Source: Trichoplax sp. H2 (Eukaryota > Placozoa > Uniplacotomia > Trichoplacea). Taken from it: a DNA stretch of 64,000 nucleotides. Location of the stretch: NCBI GenBank assembly GCA_003344405.1, contig NOWV01000018.1, forward strand, positions 620,001 to 684,000, written 5' to 3'. The first letter of the stretch is position 1. Each line of letters begins with the position of its first letter. The notes below the pieces were generated by a model, which saw nothing but the letters and a program-made list of their open reading frames with translations, had not been told where the DNA came from and searched no databases. Position numbers and translations under genes: made by a program. Shown piece after piece: positions 38,966 through 52,400 of the stretch.

Positions 38966-39748
38966 AATGCACCGGAAACTCTCGGATAGACAGACAGAAT
39001 TCTTGAAACCAAATGTATCCAAAATATCCAAGTACTACAGTAAGTACTACAGTAAGTGCTGTACTTACAGATCTTCTGTATCTATTTTTCTTACTTGTAG
39101 CAATTGAAGAATATTCTTGACTTTATATAACTGTTTTGAAGCAGAACTTAGTAAAATAGAAGAGATTTCAATAGAATATTACTTGATTGAGAAAAATAAG
39201 CGAATAACAGAATCGAGCAACCGCTTAAGGATATTACAACGAATAGAAATGTTTGGAACAGTATACAGTACATACTGTACAGAATGACAAAATATCCGAC
39301 CGTCCGAGTAGGGTTTCCTGTCCAAGTGTCCATATAGCCACGGACTTCTAGATCTCCGGAAGATCTAGAACCTCCTTTAATGGTCCATGGTAGTAGTGAA
39401 TACTTAGTAGATTATGGTAATGATCATGATCGCTGTGAGCCAGTGAGAGCACATGAACACTTTCGTCAGTAGTGACTGAGTAGACGACTGTGGTCGTAGA
39501 CTCGCAGTCCGGTCTGTCCGGGACTCGTTGTCCCCACACGGACTCTGATATGATACAGTACAGTACCAGTAACACAAGTACTGTACAGTATTGCTAAAGT
39601 AGTCCAGGACAGTACCTTGGCTCAAATTTGATATTACTTTAACTTCACGTAATTTATCAGAGCATTGCAACTTTGCAAGTGAAGCCGAACCACAACTTGT
39701 AGATTGCCGAGATTTGATTCAACTTCTTTTATACTTAAAATTAAAAAA

Positions 39749-41655
39749 ATGGCTGCGAGTGCCATGTTTCAGGCTATTGCAAAGTAAGATCGATGTTGTT
39801 TATCTTATTTTCCGCTCAGATTGATGCATTTCCTTGTGCAAAATACAATTTTAGCGTATATACTTTCATTTTGTAAAAGCGTACATTATACGACTACAAG
39901 AAAATTGAAATGATTAATGGAATGGTTAAACTATCTTCGTATTATAGCATTAAAGGAGCTGTGTCATTAATAAATCAATTGGATACTGAACGATTTCCGC
40001 TCTTGCTAGTTCGCATTTTACAAAAACTCCACGTAAAGGTAGGCTTTACACTGATAATCGAGATTGTTCAATACTGATTATGATGTAACGATGTTTACTC
40101 TGCTCTTGGAACGCATGAACTTCTTAATACAGTTGATGAAGTGTATCCAGCTACTACTGTAGTTAGCAATATTCCTTCAATTTAGGTAAAAGAAAGAAAT
40201 GCAAAACAGTGATTTACTTCTAGGGCCTGTTACGTTTTGTACAGCTTTTCCTATGGAATGTTGATACTGTATTGATTCCTTTTATTAACACCATTGAATC
40301 GGTATCCTGCACTCGTATATTTATTTTCTTGATTAGCAAAGTTTTAATACAGGCACTGTTACCGCGGCATGTTCGTTGTTATTACTGATGTTACAGTATG
40401 ATCAGGCTACGCGTCTTACCGTCAAGAGATGCAAATGATTATCGCTAGATTAACTGCCTACTACGTGTGGTATGGACAGATCATATAAAACGTACTAATA
40501 AGAAGAACTTTTGGTTACTAGGAGGGAAGAATTTTCACAGAAGAGGAAGAGAATAAGCTGCAAACTTCTCTTGGCATAGAAGAAAAGAAAGATCTTCAGC
40601 TCATACTGGATATTCTATCCTTCATATTTGAGCAAGTCAGATATCGTTCAGTTTGATACATTTACAGTATCTGTTAATTAAAATAGTGAAATAACAAGCA
40701 TTGTTCTAATGTGTACAACTTTTATTTTCGTCCATTAGGCAGTTTACCATGTCGCTAAACCTGCAGTCTTAAAGCAACAACTATTGAATATTGACCTAGA
40801 TGAAGTGAAGGTATAAACGCTGCGTGCATACTCTTACGTGTATTATTGATGTCATATCTATAATAATTCTTGGCGAATAGTTTTGGTCAAGCATATGACT
40901 ATCAATTTGATCTGTTTTAACTATTTTAAGATGAGTTGATATTAAGATTCTTTACCTATGCTTTAAATTTCTCACAAATGATAACTATACTCGTATATAG
41001 GTTGACGCTTTTATCGAAGCCTGGTCTACAAATGCGAAAAATGTTATCGACAGAGTTAGACAAAGAAATTTTATAAATAATCAGGTAATATCTCAATGTA
41101 TAGTGTACTTCCTACATTGGATAGCATCAATTACACTGATACTTTTATCGTTACTGACTTCATGGCTACTGTGGTCTTAATTACAGTTAGAAGATATTAA
41201 TTGGCAGCTCAATTTACAGCTGGCACAAAGTGAAAAAACAAAGATGAAAGCTCCAAACGCTATCTTGGAGTTAGGGATTCGATCAGAAGACAAAAACGTT
41301 CGTGCCTTATTATGCCGTTTATAAGATTAGGCTAAGATTTTTAAGCAGCTGACTTGCCAACACAGTACTATGTTTATCTATATTAATGGATCTTTCGTAT
41401 CGTTAATACCATGTTCCGCTTTTCTACTGGGTGCTTCTGATGCAGACTAAGGAAAAAGTTCATGTAGAATTTTCACATGCAGAATTATATGACTTTTATG
41501 ACAAGGTAATTCCTTAATATCAAAGAAGCATTACACAGCGGCATACTCGCTAATAACTATAAGTTTTTAATATGTAAACTTTTTTTCTCTTATATTTTCT
41601 AAAACAAACCTAGCTGGAAATTATCCAATCACAACTGGATTCACTTAACAAATGA
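39749..41655 (+). CDS. COMMD10: COMMD10, COMM-domain protein
   Basis: COMMD proteins form hetero-oligomers that, in the Commander complex, direct endosomal recycling. Eight exons: 39749-39783, 39948-40038, 40522-40635, 40739-40810, 41001-41084, 41187-41297, 41446-41505 and 41614-41655, 202 residues. Exon 1 ([11 protein letters not shown], good GTAAGA donor) joins at an acceptor at 39947, giving [18 protein letters not shown], where human has MKKAVSLINAIDTGRFP. The HN domain continues through RILQKLHVK and [20 protein letters not shown]. The COMM domain shows [16 protein letters not shown], then [21 protein letters not shown] and SQLDSL at the C-terminus. An AATAAA lies about 110 bases past the stop. 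It is divergent from the DAZAP1-like gene and convergent with CFAP141. Confidence 0.95.
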
Positions 41656-42306
41656 ACTAACTAAAAACTTATACATAGCCTTAAATTGCACTCTACGGAG
41701 GGTTTTAAACAGTTTTGACTTAAATTACTTAGTGATTCTACTTCATGTAAACAAATAACCGAATAAATTGGCCACTCGAAGAAATTTTCACCTACTACTT
41801 CAAATATTCGAAAGTGTTTATTCGTTAATATAAATCTGTTTATGGATTTTATACCTAAGCAAAGTACACTAACTCTTATACAACAAGATTTTTATCTATT
41901 GTCAATTATATCCATTATGTAAAAGTTTCCTAAACCGGTAAACGAAGTAATGAACCTATTACTATTTTTATACGACACTAGCGTTATCATTTGGTAATAC
42001 TGTATGGTATTACAATACCTAATATAGAAGATTGTATAAAGGCAAGTGAGTAATTGTAACTAAAATTCATTAGTAGTATGAGCATACTCTTTCGGTCTAA
42101 ACGGTGCTATCCTTAAGTTTAATGAGAATTGAATACTATGTGATACTCAGGCACTATTATAAACAATATTTGCTATCGCACGCAAATGATAATTTGTATT
42201 TAGTAGCTACTATGAATTGAATAAATTTCCTTTAAAAGATTTGTTGAATAAATAGAAATCTGAAATTATGATAGTTATGCTTTCAGCTCGACGTGAGCTG
42301 TTGATC
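41656..42306. other. Convergent intergenic region between COMMD10 and CFAP141
   Basis: These 650 AT-rich bases hold both 3' UTRs; no gene or repeat was seen. Confidence 0.6.
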
Positions 42307-43640
42307 CTATTTTCGTTCTTTGTAGAAAGCTTTTCCCATTCCTCGAAGCTCCTGTTCATATTGAATGTGCTCGTCCTCAAGTAGCTTTTTTAATTGCGCT
42401 CGGCGTACCTTAAATATATAGATGAATTCTATTATAGCACCAAACTTATTTATACTCACTTAAATGTACATATAATAGATATAGTTACAGCAAGTTGTGA
42501 TATCACTTTAACAATATCTACATACGAGTACTATATAATAAATGTATGAAGCTATTACACGTTCGCAATACTGACATAGTTCTGGTGATAGCGAAATTCA
42601 TAAGTTACTGTCTAATGTTAGCGCAGTTTAATTATTGTCTTATGCTTACATATAACAATTCTTTATTAGCCATTTTCATTTCCTGTCGAATTCCTTCATG
42701 CGTATGTTTCAATCTTCTGCGGTCGCTAGCCTGTCATAAAATGATAACTTTAGAAATGCACCTGAAACATTTTTACTGGCTTCTTCGGGAAAATTTCATA
42801 ATCGCATTAAAATCCAATATTTAGTTTCAGCTTGAATTATCAGCGCGAAAAAATGTTATACTTTGGCAAATATGACTAATATAAGTAAATATGAGAATGA
42901 TATATGCACAATAAATTACATTATTTCTGTTGTCTGTTCTGCTTCACATAAGCAGATACAGATTACAAGTATCTAGACGATCCTTTATACAGTACTGTAA
43001 ACACCTTATTAGTTTACCTCTTCGAGCTGTTCTGACCACTTAGCTATCAAATTTCCTTTAGAAGATCTGTGATATGACAATTATACAGTATAAAGATCCA
43101 TCAAATTAAATGAATACTGAAATCAGTGTAGATTAATTACCCAAGAATTTGCAGGCTATTAAGTTTGACAATATCATATTCGTAAAACAACGCAACATAC
43201 TCACAGTTCTACAATCCTTTCATTATTCAAGACCTCTTCTTCTTTCTATATCGATGTATCGTATCATAAAAAATTAAGTGCACATTAGCAAGTTTCTTAA
43301 TAACAATTGAAAAATATAGCGTTTTACTTTTAGACTAGAGTATCATAATCATAAATTTAAAAGAGCTAAACACGAGCTATCTTTTAAAAATGCTAAGTTA
43401 ACTTTCTAATTTGCAGGAATTTTTAACGTTACAAAAACATATACATGCACTATACATGAACAGAAGATATGACCGTTCAAGCAGGGAGTCTACAATAGTT
43501 ATTCGAAATAAGTTATTGTAGTAAACCTGAATTCTTCGTTGTTGATCCCTAACGGCTGCGGTTGTTTTGGTCCCAATACATTCATATCGGAAAGAAGTTG
43601 AGTTGTATAGACGGGATTGATACAGTTCTCTCGCAGTCAT
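42307..43640 (-). CDS. CFAP141: CFAP141 (C1orf189) cilia and flagella associated protein
   Basis: Vertebrate CFAP141 is a microtubule inner protein of motile cilia. Five exons: 43527-43640, 43205-43245, 43018-43066, 42650-42730 and 42307-42408, 128 residues, longer than the roughly 100 of human. Two of the exons are under 50 bases and were found only by phase matching. The C-terminal part is the family hallmark: MANKELLYVRRAQLKKLLED, then EQELRGMGKAFYKER, against human ..[33 protein letters not shown]. The N-terminal exon (ATG 43640) is Arg/Tyr/Thr-rich and less conserved. The middle exons encode KEEEVLNNERIVEL and KGNLIAKWSEQLEE, a likely helix. The presence of this gene fits a ciliated animal. 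Confidence 0.83.
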
Positions 43641-45226
43641 GTCTTTGAAAAATAGTATTTCGAAAATGTGATATGACTATAATTATGATGAAGTATATAT
43701 ATATATAAATTTTAAATAGATCCCTTCGCTCGGAGTTTATATACTAGTTTTAATTCAAATTCTATCGTAGGTGTAGCAGCAAATACAGTAATATGGTCAC
43801 GATATTTGTTAACTGTAATACGCGTATTGTGCAGAGGAGATATTAAATGTTTTCACAGAGCAGTTGTAACACTGATTGGTAGTAATCTAGTCTACAACTA
43901 TAGTAGTGTATGCTGTAAATAATTAATTGATATAGAACGACTTGCCAAAGATTGAAGTTGCTATTTACTGTTACCAAGGTAACGCAATGCATAGCCCCGA
44001 GCCCCGACTCTCTCAATACAGTCAGTATGAGATATGATAATATACTGTATACTAAACTAAAAGGTCTCTTTCTATAGTTTTAGTGGTCTATGCACCTACA
44101 ATAAGGCAATAGCAAAGTACGATATACAGTAATTAGTACCATTCGCTTCTATTTGCAGGTCATCAACAAAGCAGAAATTTCCCCCTGCGTATTAATTAAT
44201 AGTCATACTGTACAGCTAGTTTTATTCTGAGCTAGTTAAATTGGCGATATCGGACGGACGGTCAATAGACACCGAGCCTTAATTTCCGTTACTCATATAC
44301 TTTTTAATGTTAGAAATTTTCATTCACGAAACGTTCATAACTATTCATTCATATTACTGTATATGTCTGAACTGGAAGTCTCAGGGTGCACTGTACACCC
44401 AAAACTATACATAACTCGTCTAAGGTTTTATTTTCATTAATGTCCTGTTCAATTTCAAAGCATTTCTTGTTACATGGAGCTGCTCTATATTATCAAATAC
44501 TATTGTACTGAGATGATGATAGATAGCTAGTTTAACGATTTTCTTAAACTAATATTGATGTATGGGTGATATTGGATATTCGTAAGATGAAGCTAATATG
44601 GATGAAAATCTTAATATATCTAAACAGACATAAAGCTAATTTAGCTGATACATTGTAGGCTTCCTCATAACGTAATTTATTTACAATAAAATATTTACAT
44701 GCACCTAGCTGTGCAACGTGCATGTAATGAGTACAGCAGAAAGAACTCTGCACCTATATAAAAAACTGAAATATATATATATATAACATATACAAGGTAT
44801 ATTTATAATACACAGAAAATATTGTTAAATAGGGATATCTAGGTAGTAATATATAAGCCATCATGTGTATACGTATAGCGCATACATATGAGCATATCAG
44901 AATATACATACAGTACAGTATGCAGCATACGTATAGAAATATATTTAATATGACTTATATAAGCTACAGCTTCGAGACCCCATACGCGTACACAGTCTCT
45001 CAGTTACGAGAATAAGATCAATTTAAGAATTTGCAAATTTAAATGTAACATCAATTATTTAAAATGACCACAATTGCTTTAGTTACAGTAATGACGATAT
45101 ATGGATACTACACGGCAATGAACTATGCTCCGGTGACACTAACTACGAACATTCCATTGACAGAGTACTCCATATCGGGAACCATACTGAATTCGTCCCT
45201 TTCTAATTTTACCGTCCATCTTGTAG
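43641..45226. other. Intergenic between CFAP141 and the UPF0449 gene
   Basis: No exon chain is seen. (AT)n tracts lie near 43693-43706 and 44771-44785. Short frames at 44544-44753 (-) and 45064-45318 (+) have no motif; the latter runs antisense into the exon of the UPF0449 gene. Confidence 0.5.
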
Positions 45227-45789
45227 TTATTTTATTCTGGACGCCAGTTCTTTTAGATTTCTTTCGTTCTCTTCTATCATGGATACGTTCTTACTACTTT
45301 CATCCAGTAACGAATTAATCTGTGATCTTAATTTCACTGTTTGTTCAGCTTTGTTATATAATGATAGTATATCGGCATCCGATAAATCATTCCGTTGCTT
45401 TTCAGTAAGATCGATTGTCAATGGATCAAAATTAGTTGTATCTATTATAAAAGTAAATATTAATTGATAATCAGTCCTATTCGAGATTTAAGGCTAAAGT
45501 CCCTCCGTACTCTGCAGTATTTTAGATCTTAAAGTGCGCTCGATAGAAACAATCAATTATCATTCATTGACTAATTGAAAGATTTAGGTCATACTGTATA
45601 CCAAATGCAAACTTTGAATGAAAAAGCTTACTAACCCTGCCAATTGGAAGGTAACGAGACTAAAACAGCGTCATTCGCCAGTATATTGGTTAAATCTTCT
45701 TGCATTTGCATTACCGTAGGTCTTTGAGGTGGAGAAGGCAGCTCATCAACATCAATTAATGGCTTTAACTTTTTCGATCGAGCAGCCAT
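45227..45789 (-). CDS. UPF0449 / C19orf25-like small coiled-coil protein
   Basis: Two exons (45636-45789 and 45227-45441) join in phase 1 through GTTAGT and a TAATAG acceptor and encode 122 residues. The start is ATG at 45789. The N-terminus has a basic AARSKKLKP leader, then PSPPQRPTVMQMQEDL, resembling human C19orf25 ([24 protein letters not shown]). The second half (LYNKAEQTVKLRSQINSLLD, then ENERNLKELASRIK) is a coiled coil matching human [20 protein letters not shown]. Family function is unknown. The similarity is modest but runs along the whole length and in the same order. The gene is head to head with KIAA0825, about 630 bases apart. Confidence 0.62.
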
Positions 45790-46419
45790 GATTTAGAGCA
45801 GTCACGACAACCATTTATACAGGATCGAACAGGAACAAGGCTTGTACTGTACACTGTACTCTACTGTACTGTATGTACAGTACAGTATCATGCAGACTTG
45901 TGATCAAAGTACCTCACAGTAAAGAGAGAGCGTTTCTCATTGTGAATCCTATATTACAATGGGCTGCATGAGTATGCCCATGGAACAGTAGGGAATTACT
46001 GTACACTGTACAGTATGCAGTATCCGAAGAAAAGTTTCTACCGTAGTAACTCTACAGTAGTAAGTAGCAGAGACTGTACACTGTACACTGTGTACAGTAC
46101 TGTAAGGAAGGGCTGGCAAAGTTTACGTTTGCCCCTGGTGGCTCATTATTCTGGTTGTTAGGTTATGTGCTACTGTACTGACCCGGTAATCATCAGCCCT
46201 GGTATAGGTCACTGTATTGGAAGATAATAATGTCATGGAAACAAGACCCTCTGATGGTCATTTATCTCAGATTATACCTAAGCATTGCTTGGAAAAAGAA
46301 ATTTCATGACTGCAAGCGCACTAATTGAGACATTTTACGTGGTATTAACTATATAAAATACTGAGAAGAGATTGAAGCTATTATTTGAATATCATAGTCT
46401 TAGTAGTCGAGAGAGAGAG
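45790..46419. promoter_or_regulatory. Bidirectional promoter region of UPF0449 gene and KIAA0825
   Basis: The two start codons (45789 minus, 46420 plus) are 630 bases apart, so both promoters must be here. Much of it (45845-46100) is a GTACAGTAC/ACTGTACACTGTAC palindrome cluster. No TATA box can be assigned with confidence. First exons may be longer than the coding part. Confidence 0.5.
45845..46100. repeat. Third palindromic GTACAGTAC cluster
   Basis: Runs such as TGTACACTGTACTC, CTGTACTGTATGTACAGTA, CTGTACACTGTACAGTA and GACTGTACACTGTACACTG lie near 45846, 45869, 45998 and 46073. This is the same word family as in the gap upstream of COMMD10. Confidence 0.8.
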
Positions 46420-49400
46420 ATGTCGCTTAAGAGAAAACAAGCTAGGACGGAATTGGCTAAATATGATATCAATCATGTTTATACACCATCTGAAGTAACT
46501 AATTTACCATCCATTGAACAGTTGGATAAATTAATATCCAGCTTGGATAAAGCTATCGATAACTGCTCTTCTGGGTAAGATTACATAGATAAGAGTAAAT
46601 TGCAATAGCTGCACTCTGTAGATGTGTCCAAATGAAGATTGAAGATTTATTATTATTTATATTGCAATGTCATCACCATCTGTGCTACTTTGTATTTACA
46701 ATCTTGGACAATCTTGGTTTTGCTTCTCTGTTGCCTTGAGGAAGGAACAAGCAAGAACGAGTGCATTTATTACGGATGTAGAAGGACTAGTCAACTGAAA
46801 TAGAGTACATTCGTTGTCTAGCTTTAGATATCAATTTGATTGCGATTCCTACTTGAAGGGAATTTAGTGCTGTGCCTAGATGATTGAACAAGTGTATAGC
46901 ATTTCAGCTTCGAACTATCTGTAGATTCTCTTGTATAAGTATTACGTTCATGAAATATCTAGCTTTTAAATGGAATAACCATTGCAGTTAGAAACTTTCG
47001 ATTGTATATCTTAGTTAATTCACAGATAACTTGAAAAATTCTTCAATAGCTGCTAATCCACTAACTAGTGTCCTTCTCAAACAGTGCTAATAAACAAGTT
47101 CTAGCATAGTAGTCGAGTATTCTGTACTATCAAAATTGATCCAGCATAATGTTAAATGCATGGCTTAGCTAATATTCAATTGATTTAAAACTTGAATAGC
47201 CTTCCATCTTATAGCTACGTATCATTAATGTTCAATTAACAATAAACCTAGACATTTAGTGAAGTTATCGCTGGTATTTCTCTGATCAATTTTATTTTTA
47301 GTAAATTTGGTCACATTTTGTAAGCTGAACTATGACTAATTTAAGGGGCATGAAAGACTTTGATGACCCCTAATCTGATAGCTGATAGTCCTTATTATAC
47401 TCTAGCAACATATTCTAGCATAATCTATAGATAGACAAAAAGATAAAAATAATAACTGTAGCATTACATTATATGATAAAGTTCTACGAATATGTTAGAA
47501 CCTAATATCGATCTAAAAAATCTCTGACTGCCTGTAGACCATTATCATGCGAATAATACGTCTCACTTTGTATTGTATCAAAGAGATCTATAACAGATAC
47601 AGTAATAGTGATTTAGCATTAGGATGTCATATTGTAATTTTGTAAGTGATCGTCTATATACCGTTCTTGTATGCTATTACAACATGAATTAGATGAAGGC
47701 AACTATTATATACGCGTAGTACCTAATGAAGGAAACGTATAGCGAAAACAGTGATCAATACAGTATTTCCCAATTTCAGCTGTTTAATTGAGATTCTAAG
47801 ATTCACATTACTATGCACTGCTATTATTTTCATAAGGTTTCAAAAATTCTTTTTGACTTACTTTAACAGATTAGAGGAACATCGGAAAGCGTTTATGAGT
47901 TATAGTACTGCAATCCAAGATCATGGCAGAAAAATCAAGACCATCCGTGATGTTACTGAATTTGTTCGACATTCCAATTTTATCGAAAATAATACGTGTA
48001 ATGTCGATCCTCAATTAACAGTTACATTCTTAAAAAAATTGGTTAGTATGCAATTCTAATAACTTTCCTGCATGACATCATATAAATTGTATCTACTAAA
48101 TTACCACTGTAGTGTTCCTTAGTTAATTTCAAACTGTTACCTTTCGTCTATTATTATAATCGCGTAAATACTTATTACTACCGACTATTATTGATGTAAT
48201 GATAATTTTTTGATTGGCTAATGCTCCGTAATATAGAACTTAACTGATAATACTAGAGGATGAAGGTAAACTATTCAATATCATCGATTTTTGACCAGTA
48301 GCCAGAAATATTTCTATTAGTGTCAACACAATTCAAAGATCGTTGAAATTGAGGATAGGTGTTAGTTTTTAGCGAAATATCTGGATTAGTGCGTTAAACT
48401 CGCTATCGTGCAAATTGTGAATATAATATATGATTGTACTGTAAATCCTGTAGTTGTCACTCCAATGACTCTATCTCCAAAATACCTACACGTGCGCAAT
48501 TTCTTTAATAGCAATTCACGTCTTTACTGTGTTGATAAAAGTGTTATCTCACTTCTTATCTATAGTATAATACCTTGTTTATACTCATCGTAGTCTTAGA
48601 CAGCAACGGGATTGTTTCGTTACTTATAATTACTTTAAGTACGACGCTTACTTGTATAGTGTAAAAAAATCGATGATATAAAACAAGAGTACCAGATAAT
48701 TGATTAAAATTTTGCGCTATATTTATAGCAGGTACTGTAGAATCAACGTTATTATTACTGGAAATTAATAATTCTAACCATTTTCTCAATCATTAGAGAA
48801 AATTGTTACGTGAAAATCGTGGCAATGAAGATGTTGTTCTCAATGATCTTCTAGAATTAGCTGCTGATCATGGTTTATCTATCCCTTCTATCTTGACGGA
48901 TGAAAATGTCGCTAATGCGGACACACAATCGCTAAATTCATTAAACACGATTCAGAGTGAAATGGAAAGTGAACAAGGTGTGGTTTGGGAAAGTATCAAG
49001 CAGCACTTAAAATTATGTTTATTTGAGAAGTTACGCCAGTTACCAATTGTCAATGTAAATGAAAATATGCCGAATATGTCATTTATCAGTCAGCGAAGAC
49101 AACATTATCTAGGTAGTCTACTAATGTTATTAGATAAAGGTGAAGTATTAGAGCAATATCAGCGTATAAGATGGTGGCAAATGAAACACGTCATTGATAG
49201 TATTAACACCAATCCATCAGTATTACCTATTAGTGAAGCACAAAGCGGACAACAAACACAAATAGCAAAATTAAAATTCTATTTCGATCATGTAACCAAT
49301 TGTACACATGAAGATGCTGCGGTATTAATGCCGCTCTTAAATCAACACGAAGACTTAATCGATTGGTATATTAGAACAACGTATGTGGAAAAATCATTAA

Positions 49401-52400
49401 ATGATGTCCACGATTGGTTGCAGCATTCCTTAAATGGCTATCTTAATAGTACTGAACAAACAGCTATGGATTTTGACGATTTAGAATTGATATGTGACAT
49501 ATATGCGATTGTATCTCAATCTGTTAAGACTATCACCGATATGTTAGAACTATGTGCAGCTGCTGATAAGCAAAGCCATCAAAAGTTATTACTGAGTGCA
49601 GGATCTGCCTCGAAATTAGAATCGCCAACAACTATATTAAGTAGAGTATTTAAACCGTATGTGCAGTTAATGGCTCAAGCTTTAATCCACTACTCGAATA
49701 TAACTATTGAACAAGCCACTCAGGCTGAAAGCCATTTAACATGGGATAATATGACTGTTACTGTCAATGCTACATGTAAGACTTGATTTAAATTCAACTG
49801 ATCCACTTGATCGTCACGTTCACTTACTTGAGCTGAATTTAAATTTTTTTATTTCAAAATCTTACGAAATAGACAATCTAGATTCTCATCATCAACCTAA
49901 GGTTATCTTTAAGGTTAGTCGTTAATTATATCAATAATTCTAACCGCCTTTATTGCTAATCACCTATAAATTATATAGATCCATTCATTTGATACATATG
50001 ATACCAAAAGTAAATGTTCCTATTGTGTTTGAATAGTTATAGCATTCCGTAAGTACTACACATACTAATTCGATCAATACCTTATACATAGGGCTGCGCT
50101 TCATTGTTTAAAATTTGGGATAAATTTTTACCGATATTAACTAACGATTATGGAAAAATATATACTTCTCTTAAAGTTGTTATTGTGGATGTGGTAGGCG
50201 ATAAACTCTCAAAATATTACGATCATCTTTGGGATGTAAGCTACAATATGTTGTAATTCAAATTTTGAAAGTAGTCTACTAAGAATCGCTTCACTTTTAT
50301 TATGTAGATTTGCCAAAAAGCTATTGCTGATATGTCTCCTAGTCCTGCATATTTAGCAATCGCCACTGCTGCTTTTATCAAAAATCGATTATTAACGTTT
50401 GATCAAATCCTAAGCACGGATACTAGGTAAAATTTGCGACATCTTATGAGATGAATAGAAATAATATTTTACATACTTCGCTTTGGTAATAAACACGTAT
50501 CATTTGATCATTTTTTAATGTACAATGTAGGTTATCGTTCTTTACATCTTATGAGCATTATGCCGATTTAGTAGAATCACTATGCGAGCTAATCGTGGAA
50601 CATCATAATACGACTATCTCAACAACAGTCCTTCAAGATTCAGATAGTAACAATTATTCTAATCCAAGAACATTTTATGAGGTAATGCTTCGTATTCTAA
50701 AATTGCCAGTCACAGTCTACATACTCCTGATATCGCCTACTGTGATTTCAATATTGCTTTAACGACTGCTTGAGGATGCTTTTGATACTTTTTTACAGGG
50801 CAAAAGATGTTCTTTCTCAATTCAAATGTGGAACTACTACTTGCATAGTATTAGACATGATCTGTGGCAATATTGTCCTTTAAAACAAGCACAAAGAATT
50901 TTTATATCTGTGTTGGAAAATTCATTATTGACACTTTCTTTCCGTTATGGTCAAATTAAGCCGTCATTAAGGCGCTTATGCCAATTCAGGTAAGAAATTC
51001 TAGTATTTACAGTCAAAATGCCTTGCATACCAAACTCTGTCTTGTCTATTACACTAGAAATCAACATTTGAAAATATTACTAAATTTATGTAACATTGCT
51101 TCTACTTTTGTATAATTATAGAGCCGATATTAACGCAATTATATTAATTTCCTTATCTTTCATTTGGTTTACTGGACAAACTGTGAATTCATTAGTAAAT
51201 CCAGATTTTCATGCACTATCTACAGCTGATTTCAATCCACAATCGGAAATTCCAAAAATATATAACTATTGCAACTTATTGCTAATGATTGTTGTGGCTG
51301 AATCTTGTCCAATTGACGTTTACCCAAAGGCAATATCACGATTCCAGGATGGCTCTAAAATCTCTGGTTCTAATAACATTTGTGGAACATTTTGGCTAAG
51401 CAATTACTTACCAGATATGTTCAGCTCGATTGAATTGAGGTAATTTTAGGATTAAAGATACTTGCTACAATTTATTAACACCTAAAGTCTGACTTTATTC
51501 GGTCATGATTTTGAAAGCAAGTTTATTGTCTAAAATTTGTAATTTCATCTCTTCTTATGCAGTGATATACCACCACAAGTATCATTGAAGATTGCAATCA
51601 AGTTATTGCGCCATCAAACTGGTATTGACCTGAAACTAATATTACAGGTGAGAATCTCATCCAGCTTCATAAAATACTTGATATTATTGATTAGTTGTCA
51701 CGATAGACTTGTTGAAGAAGAATTTTTTTCTGCCAAAATAATGCATTAGGACCCTGTAAAAATTTTTATCTACCAAATAAAATAATAAAAATAAATCGTC
51801 GCTATTTAATTATCCTGACAGATTTTACTATCAAATAAATTTTCCGCTTTGAAGCTAATTATAACTGAAACAGGTAGGCCATTATTAAGATCTTACTGGC
51901 AGTAATCATCGATACATTATTTTACTTTACACATTAATTTTCAATCCAAAAGATGTTACTATTTTAATCAATTAATTTCCATACATATCTAAATCTAGAT
52001 ACCGCTGAACTATATAAATCTGCGATAGAATTCACACCTCACCATGATGATGCGGACGATGCAATGTCGGAAAGCAGTGATATGTCCGTTGAACCTTCAA
52101 ATGATTTACAAGATTCCTTTATTGATTGTTTACTATCTGTGCTAATTATATTGGACAGTCATTGTCGTAGCCGGGCAGTTCATGAAGTATTGACTCGCAT
52201 TGTTGAAAAGTAAGCACGATTTGATTATACCCATAAGATATTTTACCTCTTCTTATCGCAATATGGGTATTTCCCTTACTCATTGATTATCGATTATACA
52301 GGGAAAATGATAAATTACCATTATTCTTTGAAAGAAACGTTGACGATATTTCGGTAATAACTTATAATCTAGATGTTGATATTGTTTATGTGATCATGAC

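Larger units (their letters stand above)
36937..39748. other. Divergent intergenic region between DAZAP1-like and COMMD10
   Basis: No gene is seen in these 2.8 kb. They are dominated by GTACAGTAC/ACTGTAC palindromic words and contain an inverted-repeat element (both listed separately). Many short open frames here have peptides made only of Tyr/Cys/Thr/Val/Ser (VLYCTVQY and similar). They come from the repeat and are not genes. Confidence 0.7.

Noticed and set aside
37352-39107. Cluster of 60-165 codon ORFs on both strands rich in Tyr, Cys, Thr, Val and Ser
   Set aside because: All are translations of the GTACAGTACTGTAC palindrome array; the same low-complexity peptides appear on both strands.
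39910-39948. ATG at 39910 as start of COMMD10
   Set aside because: Exon 1 at 39749-39783 with a GTAAGA donor joins in phase at 39948 and gives 202 residues, the human length.
45064-45318. 84-codon plus-strand ORF with hydrophobic segments
   Set aside because: Its 3' part is antisense to the coding exon of the UPF0449-like gene, and it has no homology or splice support.
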